From assembly GCF_018294505.1 (NCBI RefSeq), contig NC_057807.1:272843369-272907368 (forward strand): DNA of 64,000 nt, in the 5' to 3' direction. Shown here in pieces: positions 23,800 to 35,557 of the stretch. How positions within the stretch are numbered: the first letter of the stretch is position 1; the number at the start of each line of letters is the position of its first letter. The DNA comes from Triticum aestivum. Lineage: Eukaryota > Streptophyta > Magnoliopsida > Poales > Poaceae. A model generated the notes under the pieces. The model made no database searches. It was given only the letters and a program-made list of their open reading frames with translations, and had not been told where the DNA came from. A program made the translations under genes and the position numbers.

Positions 23800-24936
23800 A
23801 TGGCAAAGTCAAAAAAGAGCAAGGAAAATAATATAGTAGGGAGTGCTGTTACTCGTCGGGTGAAACGAAAAAGGATCTACCGTCGAGATTCTGCTGGTAC
23901 TTATAGTGCAGTAGAAGGTCCAAGTCCACCGTCTAAATCTACAAACACAGTATCACCTGCTCCACCAGCTGCAGCATCTGCTTCAACTGTACCAGAATCT
24001 CAACGAGTTAGTCGTTTGTTTGCTCCGGAACTGGCCAGTTCCCAAGCTGCCTTCACACCTAACACTACTTCCGAAATACTTCTGACACAACAGGACTTGG
24101 CAAGATCAAATGAACCTCATGAGCATCAACACCAAGACGGTACATGACCGAGTCTGGTTGCAGTTGCATGCTCCTTTATATATACTCTCACAGTTTGATG
24201 TACACTAACACTTTCCATATTCGTTGTTGAACTAGCACCACAGCGCAAGCGGAAACACACATCAGGGATAATGCTTGACAGATTAACAAAATCTAAAGGA
24301 GGAAGAATGGAGATCCATTTTGAGGCAGGTTTCAAAAGGCCACGTGATGCTACAGAGTCAGCCAAGTTAGTATCAGGGGCAGCCGTTGCCGTTAGGTGTC
24401 ATGCACGTATCCTCCCAACGTGGATCCAGTACAGGAATGAGAAAGACAATACCGAGTTTAACACCTTCCTTGACCATTTATCCGTAAGTAATGTTATTCA
24501 TCGCAATTAGTAATATTGTCTTGCTCTGTCCCATACTTTCTAGCTTCCTCCTATTAAGACTCGCATTCTTTTTTCAACAAATGAGGTTCAAGTTGGATCC
24601 GAAAGATGATGCAACTAAACAAGCATGTACTCATGTTTTTCAGTCTGCTCTGCGACAGTATCGGTACCACCTTAGAAAATCTCACTTTGAAGGCAAGGCT
24701 AACAATGAATCGCCCAAACATCTCCAGTGGAATATATTACAAATGAAGACTGGACAACCCTCGTTAAACACTGGTCTGATCCAAAGTATTAGGTAGGCTA
24801 TATATATTTTATCAGACCACATATTGAACTTCTATTTATGTATGTGCCTTACAAGTGTATCTTCTTCTAGGCTAACTATTTGAAGAACAAAACCAACCGT
24901 TCTAAAGTGAAATTCCAACAGACAACAAGATCTCAT
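23800..24936 (+). pseudogene. CACTA Transposase_24-like gene, 5' part (interrupted by Y)
   Basis: Exon 1 from ATG 23800 (MAKSKKSKENN) is basic then rich in P, S, A, and ends at a GT near 24140. Exon 2, about 24236-24482, encodes KRKHTSGIMLDRLTKSKGG and a conserved central part. Exon 3, about 24580-24792, contains RFKLDPKDD and the conserved TNEDWTTLVKHWSDPKY, reached only after a two-base frameshift near 24720. A TAG sits at 24790-24792 at the exon end where CAG would be expected. Exon 4 from 24871 encodes NYLKNKTNRSKVKFQ and is cut at 24936. These are the motifs of the plant Ptta/En/Spm Transposase_24 family, nuclear DNA-binding helper proteins of CACTA elements. Splice sites are inferred by eye. 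Confidence 0.7.
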
Positions 24937-25413
24937 TGAGGGAGTCCTGGATTAGGGGGTATCCGGACAGCTGGACTGTATACTTCGTCCGCACTGTTGT
25001 AGTGTGAAGATACAAGACTCAAGACTATGTCTCGTGTCCGGATTGGACTCTCCTTTGCGTGGAAGACAAGCTTGGCGATCCGGATATTATATTTCCTTCC
25101 TTGTAACCGACTCCGTGTAAACCCTAGCCCTCTTCAGTGTCTATATAAACCGGAGAGTTTGGTCCTTAGGGGCACGATCACAATCATAATCATCATAGGC
25201 TAGCTTCTAGGGTTTAGCCTCTACGATCTCGTGGTAGATCAACTCTTGCACTACACATATCATCAATATCAATCAAGCAGGAAGTAGGGTTTTACCTCCA
25301 TCGAGAGGGCCCGAACCTGGGTAAACATTGTGTGCCTTGCCTCCTATTACCATTAGCCCAAGACACACAGATCGGGACCCCCTACCCGAGATCCGCCGGC
25401 TTTGACACCGACA
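24937..25413 (+). repeat. 5' LTR of Y
   Basis: Starts TGAGGGAGTCCTGG and ends CACCGACA, with TATATAAA at 25142-25149. It differs from the X and A LTRs in its U3 ('actgtatacttcgtccg'), so it is a distinct subtype. The primer-site-like TGGTGCTTTCATTGAGAG starts one base after the LTR. Confidence 0.9.
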
Positions 25414-25460
25414 TTGGTGCTTTCATTGAGAGTTCCTCTGTGTCATCGCTGCAAGACTCG

Positions 25461-26883
25461 ATGGCTCCTTCAATCATCATCAACAACACGGTCGAGGGTG
25501 AGACTTTTCTCCCCGGACAGATCTTCGTGTTCGGCGGCTTCGCACTGCGGGCCAATTCTCTTGGCCAACTGGAGCGGATCGACAGCTACGCCCCTGGCCA
25601 CCAGGTCAGGTTCGGAAACCTGAACTACACGGCCGATATCTGCGGAGACTTGATCTTCAACGGGTTCGGGCCTGCGCCAAGAGCGCCGGACAATCTCGAT
25701 GAGCATGGCTTAGACCTGCTGTCGGACAACGCTCGGGATATCACCACTGTAGTAGCCTCGGACCTAAATCCGGAGAAGATTGTGTTGCCCAAGGACGGGT
25801 GGATGGACCCCGTCCCGCATGCCGCACACTCATCGGCGGTAGAGCCAAAGACAGGCCTCACCTCTAAAGAAGCCTGTAACGCCGGACCCCCGGACTCGTA
25901 CCCGGTTGTAGGTTCCAGTTCGCGCGCTCCCGAGCCCACCGAGCCTGGTTGGGCTCCGGTAATGAAGTTCACCCCTGTGGATATCTTCCAGCACTTGCCC
26001 CTTGGCGACGTGCTAAACTCGTTAAATTCTCTCTCTTTGTCAGGAAACTCATGGCCGAACTATGACCGGCTCGAGTGGGAAGCAGGCGACGAAGGAATTC
26101 GTTGCCCACCCACCACCCACTTCATTGCCACGGTCGATGATTTAACCGACGCACTTGACTTCGACTCCGAAGACATCGACGGTATGGACGATGATGCAGG
26201 AGAAGAAAAGGAACCACCACTCACGGGGCGGTGGACAGCCACCTCCTCATATGATATATATATGGTGGACACTCCGAAGGAAACCAATGGAAATGAGGCA
26301 ATGGAGGATAACCCCTCAGGGAAGAAAGCAAAGCATGGGTGTCGCCGGCGCCACCCCAATCCCCGCCACAGCAATACCGGCACAGGAGACGAAAACAATC
26401 CGGATGGTGTCGAAGAGGAATACAACCCCGATCAGCCCGTCTTCGAGCAGGCCGAGCAGGAAGACGGGCAGGTCAGCCCAGACGAACAGGAAACGGACGG
26501 ATATTCGGAGGAGGACAACTACATTACCCCCTTCGAAGACGAGGTTAGCCTCGGCAACGACGAGTTCGGCGTGCCTGAGGACCCTGTGGAGCAGGAGCGC
26601 TTTAAGCGCTGGCTCATGGCCACTGCGCGAAGCCTGAAAAAGATCAGCGGCAGCTCCAAGCTGATCAAGACCTGCTCACAGACAGATGGACTGAAGTCCT
26701 GGCAGCCGAGGAATATGGACTCGAGCGCCATACGGCTGACCGGCCACCACATGGCCAGGATAAAACGGCATATCAGCCTGAATACCAGCCCGCACCCCCA
26801 CGCCAATACACTACGGCCCGGGGCAATAGGCAAGACCTGCAAGATATACTGGAAAACAATGCAGGACAGCCAAGAACGATGAC
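25461..26883 (+). pseudogene. gag: gag of Y, N-terminal part (frameshifted, split by X)
   Basis: ATG 25461 opens the conserved FGGFALRANSLGQLERIDSY module, followed by an acidic P/S-rich linker, the DDLTDALDFDSEDIDGMDDD block near 26125-26190 (quoted in part from a longer acidic stretch), and a basic-acidic region. Near 26640 the frame shifts: the continuation of the coiled-coil segment (QLQADQDLL) lies in the +1 frame. At 26884 element X interrupts it, and gag resumes at 33792. The partner copy in element A shows the same module order. It encodes the particle protein. Frame damage makes it non-functional. Confidence 0.75.
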
Positions 26884-27355
26884 TGAGGGAGTCCCGGATT
26901 AGGGGGTGTCCGGATGACCGGACTATGACCTTTGGCCGGACTCCTGGACTATGAAGATACAAGATTGAAGACTTCGTCCCGTGTCTGGATGGGACATTCC
27001 TTGGCGTGGAAGGCAAGCTTGGCGATACGATATGTAGATCTCCTCCCATTGTAACCGACTCTGTGTAACCCTATCCCTCTCCGGTGTCTATATAAACCGG
27101 AGAGTTTTAGTCCGTAGGACGAACAACAATCATACCATAGGCTAGCTTCTAGGGTTTAGTCTCTCTGATCTCGTGGTAGATCTACTCTTGTACTACCCAT
27201 ATCATCAATATTAATCAAGCAGGAGTAGGGTTTTACCTCCATCGAGAGGGCCCGAACCTGGGTAAAAACATCGTGTCCCTTGTCTCCTGTTACCATCCGC
27301 CTAGACGCACAGTTCGGGACCCCCTACCCGAGATCCGCCGGTTTTGACACCGACA
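26884..27355 (+). repeat. 5' LTR of X
   Basis: Starts TGAGGGAGTCCCGG and ends CACCGACA, with TATATAAA at 27089-27096. It closely matches 33315-33786 and 61956-62427. The primer-site-like TGGTGCTTTCATTGAGAG starts near 27357. Confidence 0.9.
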
Positions 27356-27360
27356 TTGGT

Positions 27361-28723
27361 GCTTTCATTGAGAGCCCGGCATTGGCTTAAAAGCCTTTCC
27401 GAAAACACCATAGGAAGTTGGGAAGAGCCCGAGGACGCTTTTCGGGCAAATTTTCAAGGGACTTATGTCCGACCTCCGGATGCAGACTATCTAAGTCATA
27501 TAACTCAACAAACCGGAGAGTCAGCCCGGAAACTCTAGAACAGATTTCTTACTAAAAAGAACCACATAGTCGACTGTCCGGACGCCGAAGCCTTAGCAGC
27601 TTTCAAGCACAGCGTCCAGGACGAATGGCTCGCCAGAGACCTCGGCCAAGAAAAGCCAAGAACAATGGCCGCATTAACAAGCCTCATGACCCGCTTTTGC
27701 GCGGGAGAAGATAGCTGGTTGGCAAGGAGCAGCACCAGCGATCCAAGTACATCCGGATCTAGGGATGGAAACGGGAAACCGCGACGTAGCAAGGACCAGC
27801 GCCGGACCAAGGGAAGCAGCCCGAAGAGCATGGCAGTCAACGCCGGATTCAAAAGCTCTCGGCAGAATCAGAAAAAGCCGCCCCCCAAGGATAATAGGGA
27901 CGAGCTATCCAACCTCAACAAAATCTTGGACAAAATATGCCAAATCCACAGTACTCCCGGGAGGCCTGCAAACTACACCCACAGAGATTGTTGGGTCTTC
28001 AAGCAATCCGGCAAACATAACACCGAACACAAGGGGCTCGACATACTAAGCGAGGACGACGACGAACCCCACAAGCAGAGCACCAGAGAACAAAAGAAGT
28101 TCCCGCAAGAAGTCAAAACAGTAAATTCACTTCACGTGACAAAATGGAAAAACAGAGTGGCGCCTACGGAGATACGCGCCATACGGCCTGTCCTAGAGGA
28201 GTCCCGCCACTGGTTGTTGCAACCAATCACCTTCGATCATCAGGATTACTCTAGAAGTATCCGGAATGCAGGCTGGACTGCCTTGGTATTAGATCCGATA
28301 ATTGACGGACTCCACTTTAGACAAGTCCTAATGGACGGCGGCAGCGATCTAAACCTGCTATACCAGGACACAATCCGCAAAATGGGGATAAGCCCAACAA
28401 TAATTCGCCATGGCAACACTTCCTTTCAAGGGGTAACGCCAGGCCCAGATACCCGTTGTACGGGTTCCCTCTTGTTAGAAGTTGTGTTCGGCTCCCCCGA
28501 CAACTTCCGAAGCGAAAACCTAACCTTCCACATCGCCCCAATCATAAGTAGCTATCAAGAACTACTGCGACGTGAAGCTTTCGTCTTCTTTAACGCAATA
28601 CCGCATTATGCATTCCTTACACTTAAAATGACCGGTCCGCGAGGCATCATCTCATTAAAGGGAAATATCGAGTGTTCCTCGAGCGCGGGAGACGGTGCGG
28701 CCACCTTGATAGCCACACACTAG
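27361..28723 (+). pseudogene. gag-pro: gag C-terminal half and protease-like region of X
   Basis: One frame runs from just after the primer site to TAG at 28721, with one in-frame TAG at 27536-27538 where Y-type gag has tryptophan. It includes the gag core (GTYVRPPDADYLSHITQQ; FLTKKN; VDCPDAEALAAFKH), a basic linker, a cysteine-histidine stretch (CQIHSTPGRPANYTHRDCW) that may act as the RNA-binding knuckle, and a retropepsin-like site VLMDGGSDLNLLY near 28330 (DGGS in place of DTGS, as in Tat-lineage elements). It ends without RT. No ATG is evident at the natural start because the N-terminal half is deleted. Confidence 0.72.
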
Positions 28724-29889
28724 ACCAGCTTTACTAGTTAAAGCACCTAAACAGGTCGTTCAAGACCCCGAACATGGTTAGACGAGTCCGGCGTAAACAT
28801 ACAAAGGCTTACTAGCCGCATACCCCTGTACAAGGGGCTTGACGCGTTTACACCAAGAAACAATAAAGCTCAATTCTACCCATTTTCTGAATTATACTTT
28901 GTTTATTTAATATAACATAGATTTTTCGCACGATTGTTTTCAACTAAGGTCCTCTCTTTTACAGAGGAGCACCGTGCTACACCCGTCCAGGATACGGCAC
29001 AACAGAGACACAGGCGCAGACGTGCAGTAGGGACCCATTCCAAGGATTCTTTTCAGATTAAGACCCTGCGTAAACCTTTTTCACTGTCTCTTGTTGATAC
29101 ACATCCCCCAGTTTCTTGTTATAGCCAAGGAGGAGGTTGGCGTCTTGGCATGTGGCCACGTCAGAAATTTGCGCGTACCTGGACACTAGGGGCTTCTTAC
29201 CAAGGGCTTTTGTTCAGCCTGTTTTCATAAAGACTGAATACCTTAGGGAGTGTTCGGCGTCGCGAGTTTGGCCTTATATGCATCAGCTCCTAATCATGTA
29301 TTTGGTCAAATGTTGGGTTTGCCCGGCTCCTATGTTTTGCTGCCTTATGTTCCGCTCCATCGGCTAAGGCGGCACCAGGAGAACTACTGCGATTGTGCCC
29401 CGGTTCGGCCAGGCGAGCACCTCAGTAGAGAAAGCCGAAAACTAACTGTCATGATATAGCGCGAGACTGGTTAACCACTCGATGACTTGCTGGAATCTTT
29501 AGGATTCCTCCACATTAACGAAGGGCCGTTTCCCGGTCAGGCACACACGCGCCCCAAATTCAGGTGAGCGCGGTGCCCTAGGGGCTATATAGTAGCCCCA
29601 CTGTCAAACTCCTATGGCTAAGTGAAAGTGATAAAGCATTATAGTCCGGTTGCCTAGTTCGCTGCGCTATCAGCTCCTTTATAGGACCAAGACGTTGGAT
29701 CAAGTGTGAAAATGCGCCTTCTGCGAACACCCCCCATTATATGCGTGGGGGCTGAAGCCAACGACTGCCATCTTTCAGGATATATACACATATACATTAA
29801 CGGCCGCACAGGAGGTATTCTAATTCTTGAAAGCACAAGTATAAAAAGCTTTTATATTCCATCAAAACATTGTTTTACAATAATACACG
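28724..29889 (+). other. Non-coding interior of X between protease and antisense gene
   Basis: No coding signal. It corresponds to 35558-36672 in Y ('catcagctcc', 'gggtttgcccggctcc', 'gagcacctcagtagagaaagcc' occur in both). In autonomous relatives the polymerase genes would lie upstream of this stretch. The left edge of the 6-kb duplication lies inside it at 29352. Confidence 0.55.
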
Positions 29890-32741
29890 TTATTCGAACA
29901 TAACATCATTCGAGCACTGCGTCTCTATTAAACGATCGCCCTGCAGAACTTCCTCAAAATAGTGCTCGGGAGGCACTCGGCTTTCGTCCGAATCTTGCGA
30001 TGCAACAACACTGGCCTTCATCTCCGCCCAGTATGTCTTGACACGGGCAAGAGCCATCTGTGCACCCTCTATGCATGCTAACCTCTTCATTCCATCAATA
30101 TGCGGCACCGCACCAAGGAACTGTTGCACCAAGCTAAAATAACTCTTCGGCTCGGGCCCTTTCGGCCACAGATGACTCACGACATGCTTCATGGCGAGTC
30201 CGGATAACCTGTTCAGCTCCGCCCATGCGGCCAAACGATCGGATACTGAAAGTGGGCGCTCTAGGATTGTGGACCTGCGACCAAAAAAGTTCTTCCAATT
30301 CATGGTCATTTAGACCCCAGAAGTGTTCGGTCGCGTCCGCGCCACTCGCCGCCAAATCCAGATAAGTGTTCACCGTACTCCAATTCCGGTCCAACGAAGC
30401 ATACTTAGGATCCCCGAACTTCATCCGCAGCATATAGGGCTTTCCAGACGTGATATCTCCAGCCTGACGTAGCTCCTCCTTCATAGCTCTCATTGCAGAG
30501 CGAGTATCCTTGGCCTCGGCAGTGACCTTTTCCAGGTCCTTCTGTGCCACCCTATCTTCTTTTTCAAGAAGCTTGCAACGGTCGGCAGCATTCTTCAATT
30601 TTACAGCTAGCTCGGTCATTTCCTTCTTGCTCTGGCAGTGAGCAGTCTGTTCGGCTTTTAGCTCTTCATCCGCCTTTAAGGCAGCCGCATCACTTTTTCT
30701 GGCTTGCTCCTTGGCTCGGGCAAGTTTCGCCCGAAGGTTCTCCATGGCAGCGGCACCATCTGCATTAAGCACACATGTTATAAGGTACGAGCATCAAGCT
30801 CCTCTTACCAAATGTCTTTGGAGACATTACATACATTGTGCCTCGTCCAGCCGCTCGTTGACAAGCGCGATGTCGGCATCTGCCACGTCAAGTTGCCGCT
30901 TTAGCTTGGCAAATTCATCAGTCTGGCTAGCCACCGAACACTTCGCCACCTACATAGGAAAGGCGACATATTATACCTGGGATTATGATCCTCTGCGCGC
31001 CGTCATTTTTGACAACGCACAGAGTCTCAGGGGCTACTATCTATACAGGGTGCATTTTATATATGTGGATCTGTCAAAAGGTACATCATTTCGCTTACCT
31101 CAAAACCTATCAGTAAACTCCTGGCAGCCTCATACAATCCGCTTTCCGCGGATGAAATCCTTCTAATCACCGTATTCATCAACACACGGTGTTCTTCTGA
31201 GATAGACGCTCGCCCGAGCAGATCCTTCAGCTCCTCCGACCGTGCACCGGACGGTGCCGGACTCGTCCGAAGACCTTTTTCGAAGGCCGGATTCGGAGAA
31301 ACCCTCCGAGACGACACCCTGGGGTCGCCCGCCTCGCAAGACGGTACAACTGGGGGAGGCGTTCCGCTCTCCATCATCTCCGGATGAAGATCCCCTGAAG
31401 ATGAGCTCTGCTGAGAAGGGTTGAGATCCGAACTACAAGGTAAAAATTCGGTTATCTTCAACAGGGATGTCTCTCATTTTAAAACCCCTCTCTTTACTTA
31501 CGGCTCGGTGGAGAGCTGATCCCCTTGGGGGCGCAATGCGGCCGGGGAACCCTCCGGCGCCGGACCCTTTGACGAAGATTTCTTCCCCCGCTTTGAGGCC
31601 ATCGCCTCCGGGTCTTCAGAGGCGGTCCTCTTCTTTCCCTGGATAGAGGAATTCGCAATTCCTCCTTTCCTGACAGCCTCCTTCGCGGAGGCGGTAGCTT
31701 CTTTGTTCCCCTCTTCGCCTTCTTCCAAAGGCGCAATCTCCAGCATCCTGGTCAACACGGGATCCGGCGTGGTCTCAGGGAGGGGGCCGGACACCTGATA
31801 AGCTTTGCTTTCGCTATCCACTCATGTTTAAAGGATAGCTCTTTTAAGGGCAATTTTATGATAAATGTACGGATAGCATGTCTGGGTACAGGGCTACTTA
31901 CTTGAGTATCCGGGCGATTGCAGCTCAGACCTGCGTCCTCGGACAAGTTTGGACACATTGCTTGTGATCCGAAGAACAATTTGTACATCTCCACGGGTGT
32001 CATGCCCATAAAATGTTGGAGAGCTCGTGGTCCTTCCGGATTAAACTCCCACGGACGAAGGGGACGGCGTTTGCAGGGCAGGACGCGACGAATCAACATA
32101 ACCTGCGTCACTACGGCCAGATTGATATCTCTTTCTAGGAGATCTCGAATGCGGCCCTGCAATAAGGGCACGTCCTTGGACGGCCCCCAGTTAAGCCCTT
32201 TATTGACCCATGACACCAGCTATGGTGGGGGACCTGAGCGAAAGGCAGGAGGCGCCACCCATTTGGTGCCCCTGGGAGCTGTGATATAAAACCACTCTTG
32301 TTGCCTCAAGCCGAACTCCTCTTGAAAAGAGCCCTCGGGCCATGGAGCATCGGCAATCTTGCTTATAACAGCACCTCCACACTCCGCGTGCTGCCCCTCG
32401 ATCGTCTTCGGCTCTACTTTGAAGGTTTTGAGACACAATCCGAAGTGAGGAGTAATATGGAGGAAGGCCTCGCACACGACAATGAACGATGCGATATGGA
32501 GGATGGACTCCGGAGCTAAGTCGTGAAATTCCAGCCCATAGTAAAACATGAGCCCCCTCACGAAGGGGTCAATCGGGAAGCCTAGCCACCGAAGGAAGTG
32601 AGACGCGAACACCACGCTCTCACCGGGCTTGGGAGTGGGAATGACCTGCCCGTAAGCAGGCAACCTATGCAAGATTTCACCGGTTAGATACCTGGTGTCT
32701 CTTAGCTTTAACACGTCTTCTTCCGTAACGGAGGAAGGCAT
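29890..32741 (-). pseudogene. Antisense Transposase_28 / coiled-coil gene of X
   Basis: This gene reads opposite to gag, away from the 3' LTR. A probable start is ATG 32741 (MPSSVTEEDVLKL). Exon 1 carries the 'putative gypsy type transposon' domain (Transposase_28; FVRGLMFYYGLEFHDLAP, HAECGG, WFYI), continues in frame through a TAG near 32219 to VNKGLNWG and ends near 31910 before a GT. Further exon-like blocks are 31821-31498 (basic, S/K-rich), about 31440-31100, about 30960-30840, and 30772-29890 (lysine/glutamate-rich coiled coil, then a C-terminal region reached by a frameshift near 30330, ending near 29890). Such antisense genes are known in Tat-lineage gypsy elements; their role is unclear. 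Confidence 0.65.
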
Positions 32742-33314
32742 CCACTGGCCTTGAAGGTCGGAGCCGGACCTCGTCGAAGGTCCGAAGCGCCTGAATCTGG
32801 AGCTTTGGGTGTTGGAACTCAAGGCGAGAGGCGGATTTGATTGGGATTGAAACAAAGGAGTCGAGCCTTGGTCTCTTTATAAAGAGGTTGAATACCAAGA
32901 GCCCTCCCCGTGACTGTTTGGGACTCGCTTTCGATTAAAGAGGTATACCAATGGCACGGTTGGGTTACCCACGCCCGTATTGATGAGAATCCCGGAATAA
33001 GGAGACACGATCTCTGCTTTGACAAGACGTGCCAAGGAAACTGCCTCGCTAAACGCGCTGAGGTGGGACAGTGAAACGATTCGAACAAAGGCTTGGCCAT
33101 GGCATGATGTCACGCTGCAGAATACGTCAACAGATTAGATTTGTACAAATATTATTCTCTCTACGGTGGTATGTGGAACTTATTTCGCAGAGTCGTACAC
33201 TATCCTTGTGTTCAATATCTTCTATGAAGTATTCGAAGGAGGAACCCGCCTTGCAATGCCGAAGATAATTTGCGCGCAGGACTCGTCGTCATTGAAGCCT
33301 GGTTCAGGGGCTAC

Positions 33315-33786
33315 TGAGGGAGTCCCGGATTAAGGGGTGTCTGGATGACCGGACTATGACCTTTGGCCAGACTCCTGGACTATGAAGATACAAGATTGAA
33401 GACTTCGTCCCATGTCCGGATGGGACATTCCTTGGCGTGGAAGGCAAGCTTGGCGATACGATATGTAGATCTCCTCCCATTGTAACCGACTCTGTGTAAC
33501 CCTAGCCCTCTCCGGTGTCTATATAAACCGGAGAGTTTTAGTCCGTAGGACGAACAACAATCATACCATAGGCTAGCTTCTAGGGTTTAGCCTCTCTAAT
33601 CTCGTGGTAGATCTACTCTTGTACTACCCATATCATCAATATTAATCAAGCAGGAGTAGGGTTTTACCTCCATCGAGAGGGCCCGAACCTGGGTAAAAAC
33701 ATCGTGTCCCTTGTCTCCTGTTACCATCCGCCTAGACGCACAATTCGGGGCCCCCTACCCGAGATCCGCCAGTTTTGACACCGACA
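33315..33786 (+). repeat. 3' LTR of X
   Basis: 472 bp, preceded by 'aggggctac' as polypurine tract, with TATATAAA at 33520-33527. It ends CACCGACA and is followed by the target duplication ATGAC. Confidence 0.9.
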
Positions 33787-33791
33787 ATGAC

Positions 33792-35557
33792 CATCACGAC
33801 GGATACACCATCAACAAGTCTGACCGGGCCGAATACAGCCACCCAGACCCATTCGAACTGCGCAGCCTCATAGCCCGGCACAGAGGCGCCGCACACCCCC
33901 TCTGCTTCACTGACGAAGTGATGGATCATGAATTCCATAAGGGTTCAAACCCATAAACATCGAATCATACGATGGCACAACAGACCCCGCAGTATGGATC
34001 GAAGATTTACTTCTCCACATTCACATGGCCCGTGGAGACGATCTACACGCCATCAAGTATCTCCCCCTTAAGCTCAGATGACCCGCCCGGTACTGGCTAA
34101 ACAGCCTGCCCGCAAATTCCATTGGCAGTTGGGAAAACCTGGAAGACGCGTTCCTCGACAACTTCTAGGGAACATACGTGCGACCACCGGACGCCGATGA
34201 TTTGAGCCACATTACTCAACAGACCAGAGAGTCAGCTAGGAAATTTTGGACTCGGTTCCTAACTAAAAAGAACAAAATAGTCGACTGTCCGGACGCCGAA
34301 GCCCTGGCGGCCTTTAAGCATAATATCCGTGATGAGTGGCTCGCCCGACACCTCGGCCAGGAAAAACCCAAGTCCATGGAAGCACTCACGACACTAATGA
34401 CCCGCTTTAGCGCGGGCGAGGATAGCTGGTTGGCTCGCAGTAGCACCACGCCACATTCCGGCACCTCGGATGTCCGTGACAATAACGACAAGCCACGGCA
34501 CAACAGACATAAGCGATAGAACAATGGTGACAACGCTGAAGACACGGCAGTCAACGCCGGATTCAGCGGATCCAAATCCGGTCAATGGAAAAAGCCGTTC
34601 AAAAGAAACAATCAGGGACCGTCCAGTATGGACCGCATACTGGAATGCTCGTGCCAAATTCATGGCACCCCGTACAAGCCAGCAAATCACACTAATAGAG
34701 ACTGTTGGGTGTTCAAACAGGCCGGTAAAATAAACGCTGAAAACAAGGACAAGGGGCTGCACAGCGACGATGACGAGGAGCCCCAACATCCAAACACGGG
34801 GGGACAGAAGAAATTTCCTCCCCGGGTGAAAACGGTCAACATGATCTACACCACCCACATTCCCAAACGGGAATGGAAGAGAGCACTACGGGACGTCTAT
34901 GCGATGGAGCCAGTCGCCCCAAAATTCAACCCATGGTCAGCCTGTCCGATCACCTTTGATCATAGGGATCACCCTACCAGCATTTGTCACGGCGGTTCAG
35001 CCGCTTTGGTCCTAGACCCAATCATCGACGGATTCCACCTCACGTGAGTCCTTATGGACGGCGGCAGCAGCCTGAACCTTCTTTATTAGGACATAGTGTG
35101 CAAAATGGGCATCGACCCTTCAAGGATCAAGCCCACCAAAACCACCTTCAAAGGTGTAATTCCAGGAGTAGAGGCCCGTTGCACGGGCTCTATAACATTG
35201 GAAGTGGTCTTTGGATCTCCGGATAACTTCCGAAACGAAGAGTTAATCTTCAATATCGTCCCTTTCCGTAGTGGTTACCACGCACTGCTTGGACGGACCG
35301 CATTCGCTAGATTCAATGCGATACCACACTATGCATACCTCAAGCTCAAGATGCCAGGACCGTGCGGGGTCATAATAGTCAACGGAAACATGGACCGCTC
35401 TCTTCGTACAGAAGAACATACTCCAGCCCTCACGGCAGAAGTACAATGCGGCCTCCTTCGACAAACCACCAATCCGGCGATGACAACCTCGGACACCGTC
35501 AAGCGAGTCCGGAGCACCCTGCAACAGGATCACCAGGCACGCCAAGAGCGCGACTAG
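33792..35557 (+). pseudogene. gag-pro: gag (rest) and protease-like region of Y
   Basis: Continues the gag interrupted at 26883: DRAEYSHPDPFELRS and FTDEVMDHEFHKG near 33820-33950, then, after frame changes, the gag core (RPPDADDLSHITQQTRES at 34178 on), a basic region, the cysteine-histidine segment (CQIHGTPYKPANHTNRDCW) near 34650-34710, and the retropepsin-like VLMDGGSSLNLLY near 35050-35090. In-frame stops at about 34168 (TAG), 34517, 35045 (TGA) and 35087 (TAG) destroy it. The stops at 34168 and 35045 are absent from the partner copy near 62809 and 63686, where CAG and CGA are intact. Confidence 0.72.

Larger units (their letters stand above)
26884..33786 (+). mobile_element. Fatima-like gypsy element X, nested in Y
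   Basis: Two 472-bp LTRs flank a 6-kb interior. The target duplication is perfect: ATGAC at 26879-26883 and 33787-33791. The order is LTR, primer site, gag C-terminal half plus protease, about 1.1 kb non-coding, minus-strand Transposase_28/coiled-coil gene, polypurine-like 'aggggctac', LTR. The gag N-terminal half is deleted directly after the primer site ('cattgagag' joined to 'cccggcattgg'), and RT/IN are absent. It is therefore a doubly deleted non-autonomous element that nonetheless transposed. Confidence 0.9.
29352..35359. repeat. Segmental duplication, copy 1 (partner 57981-64000)
   Basis: Begins at CCGCTCCATC and continues with near-identical sequence to the partner until the window ends. 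Offsets are 28629 at the left edge, 28630 after a one-base indel near 29730, and 28641 after an 11-bp indel near 31450. It includes the 3' part of X, X's 3' LTR, the ATGAC flank and 1.6 kb of Y beyond. Homology may extend past the visible end. Confidence 0.9.
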
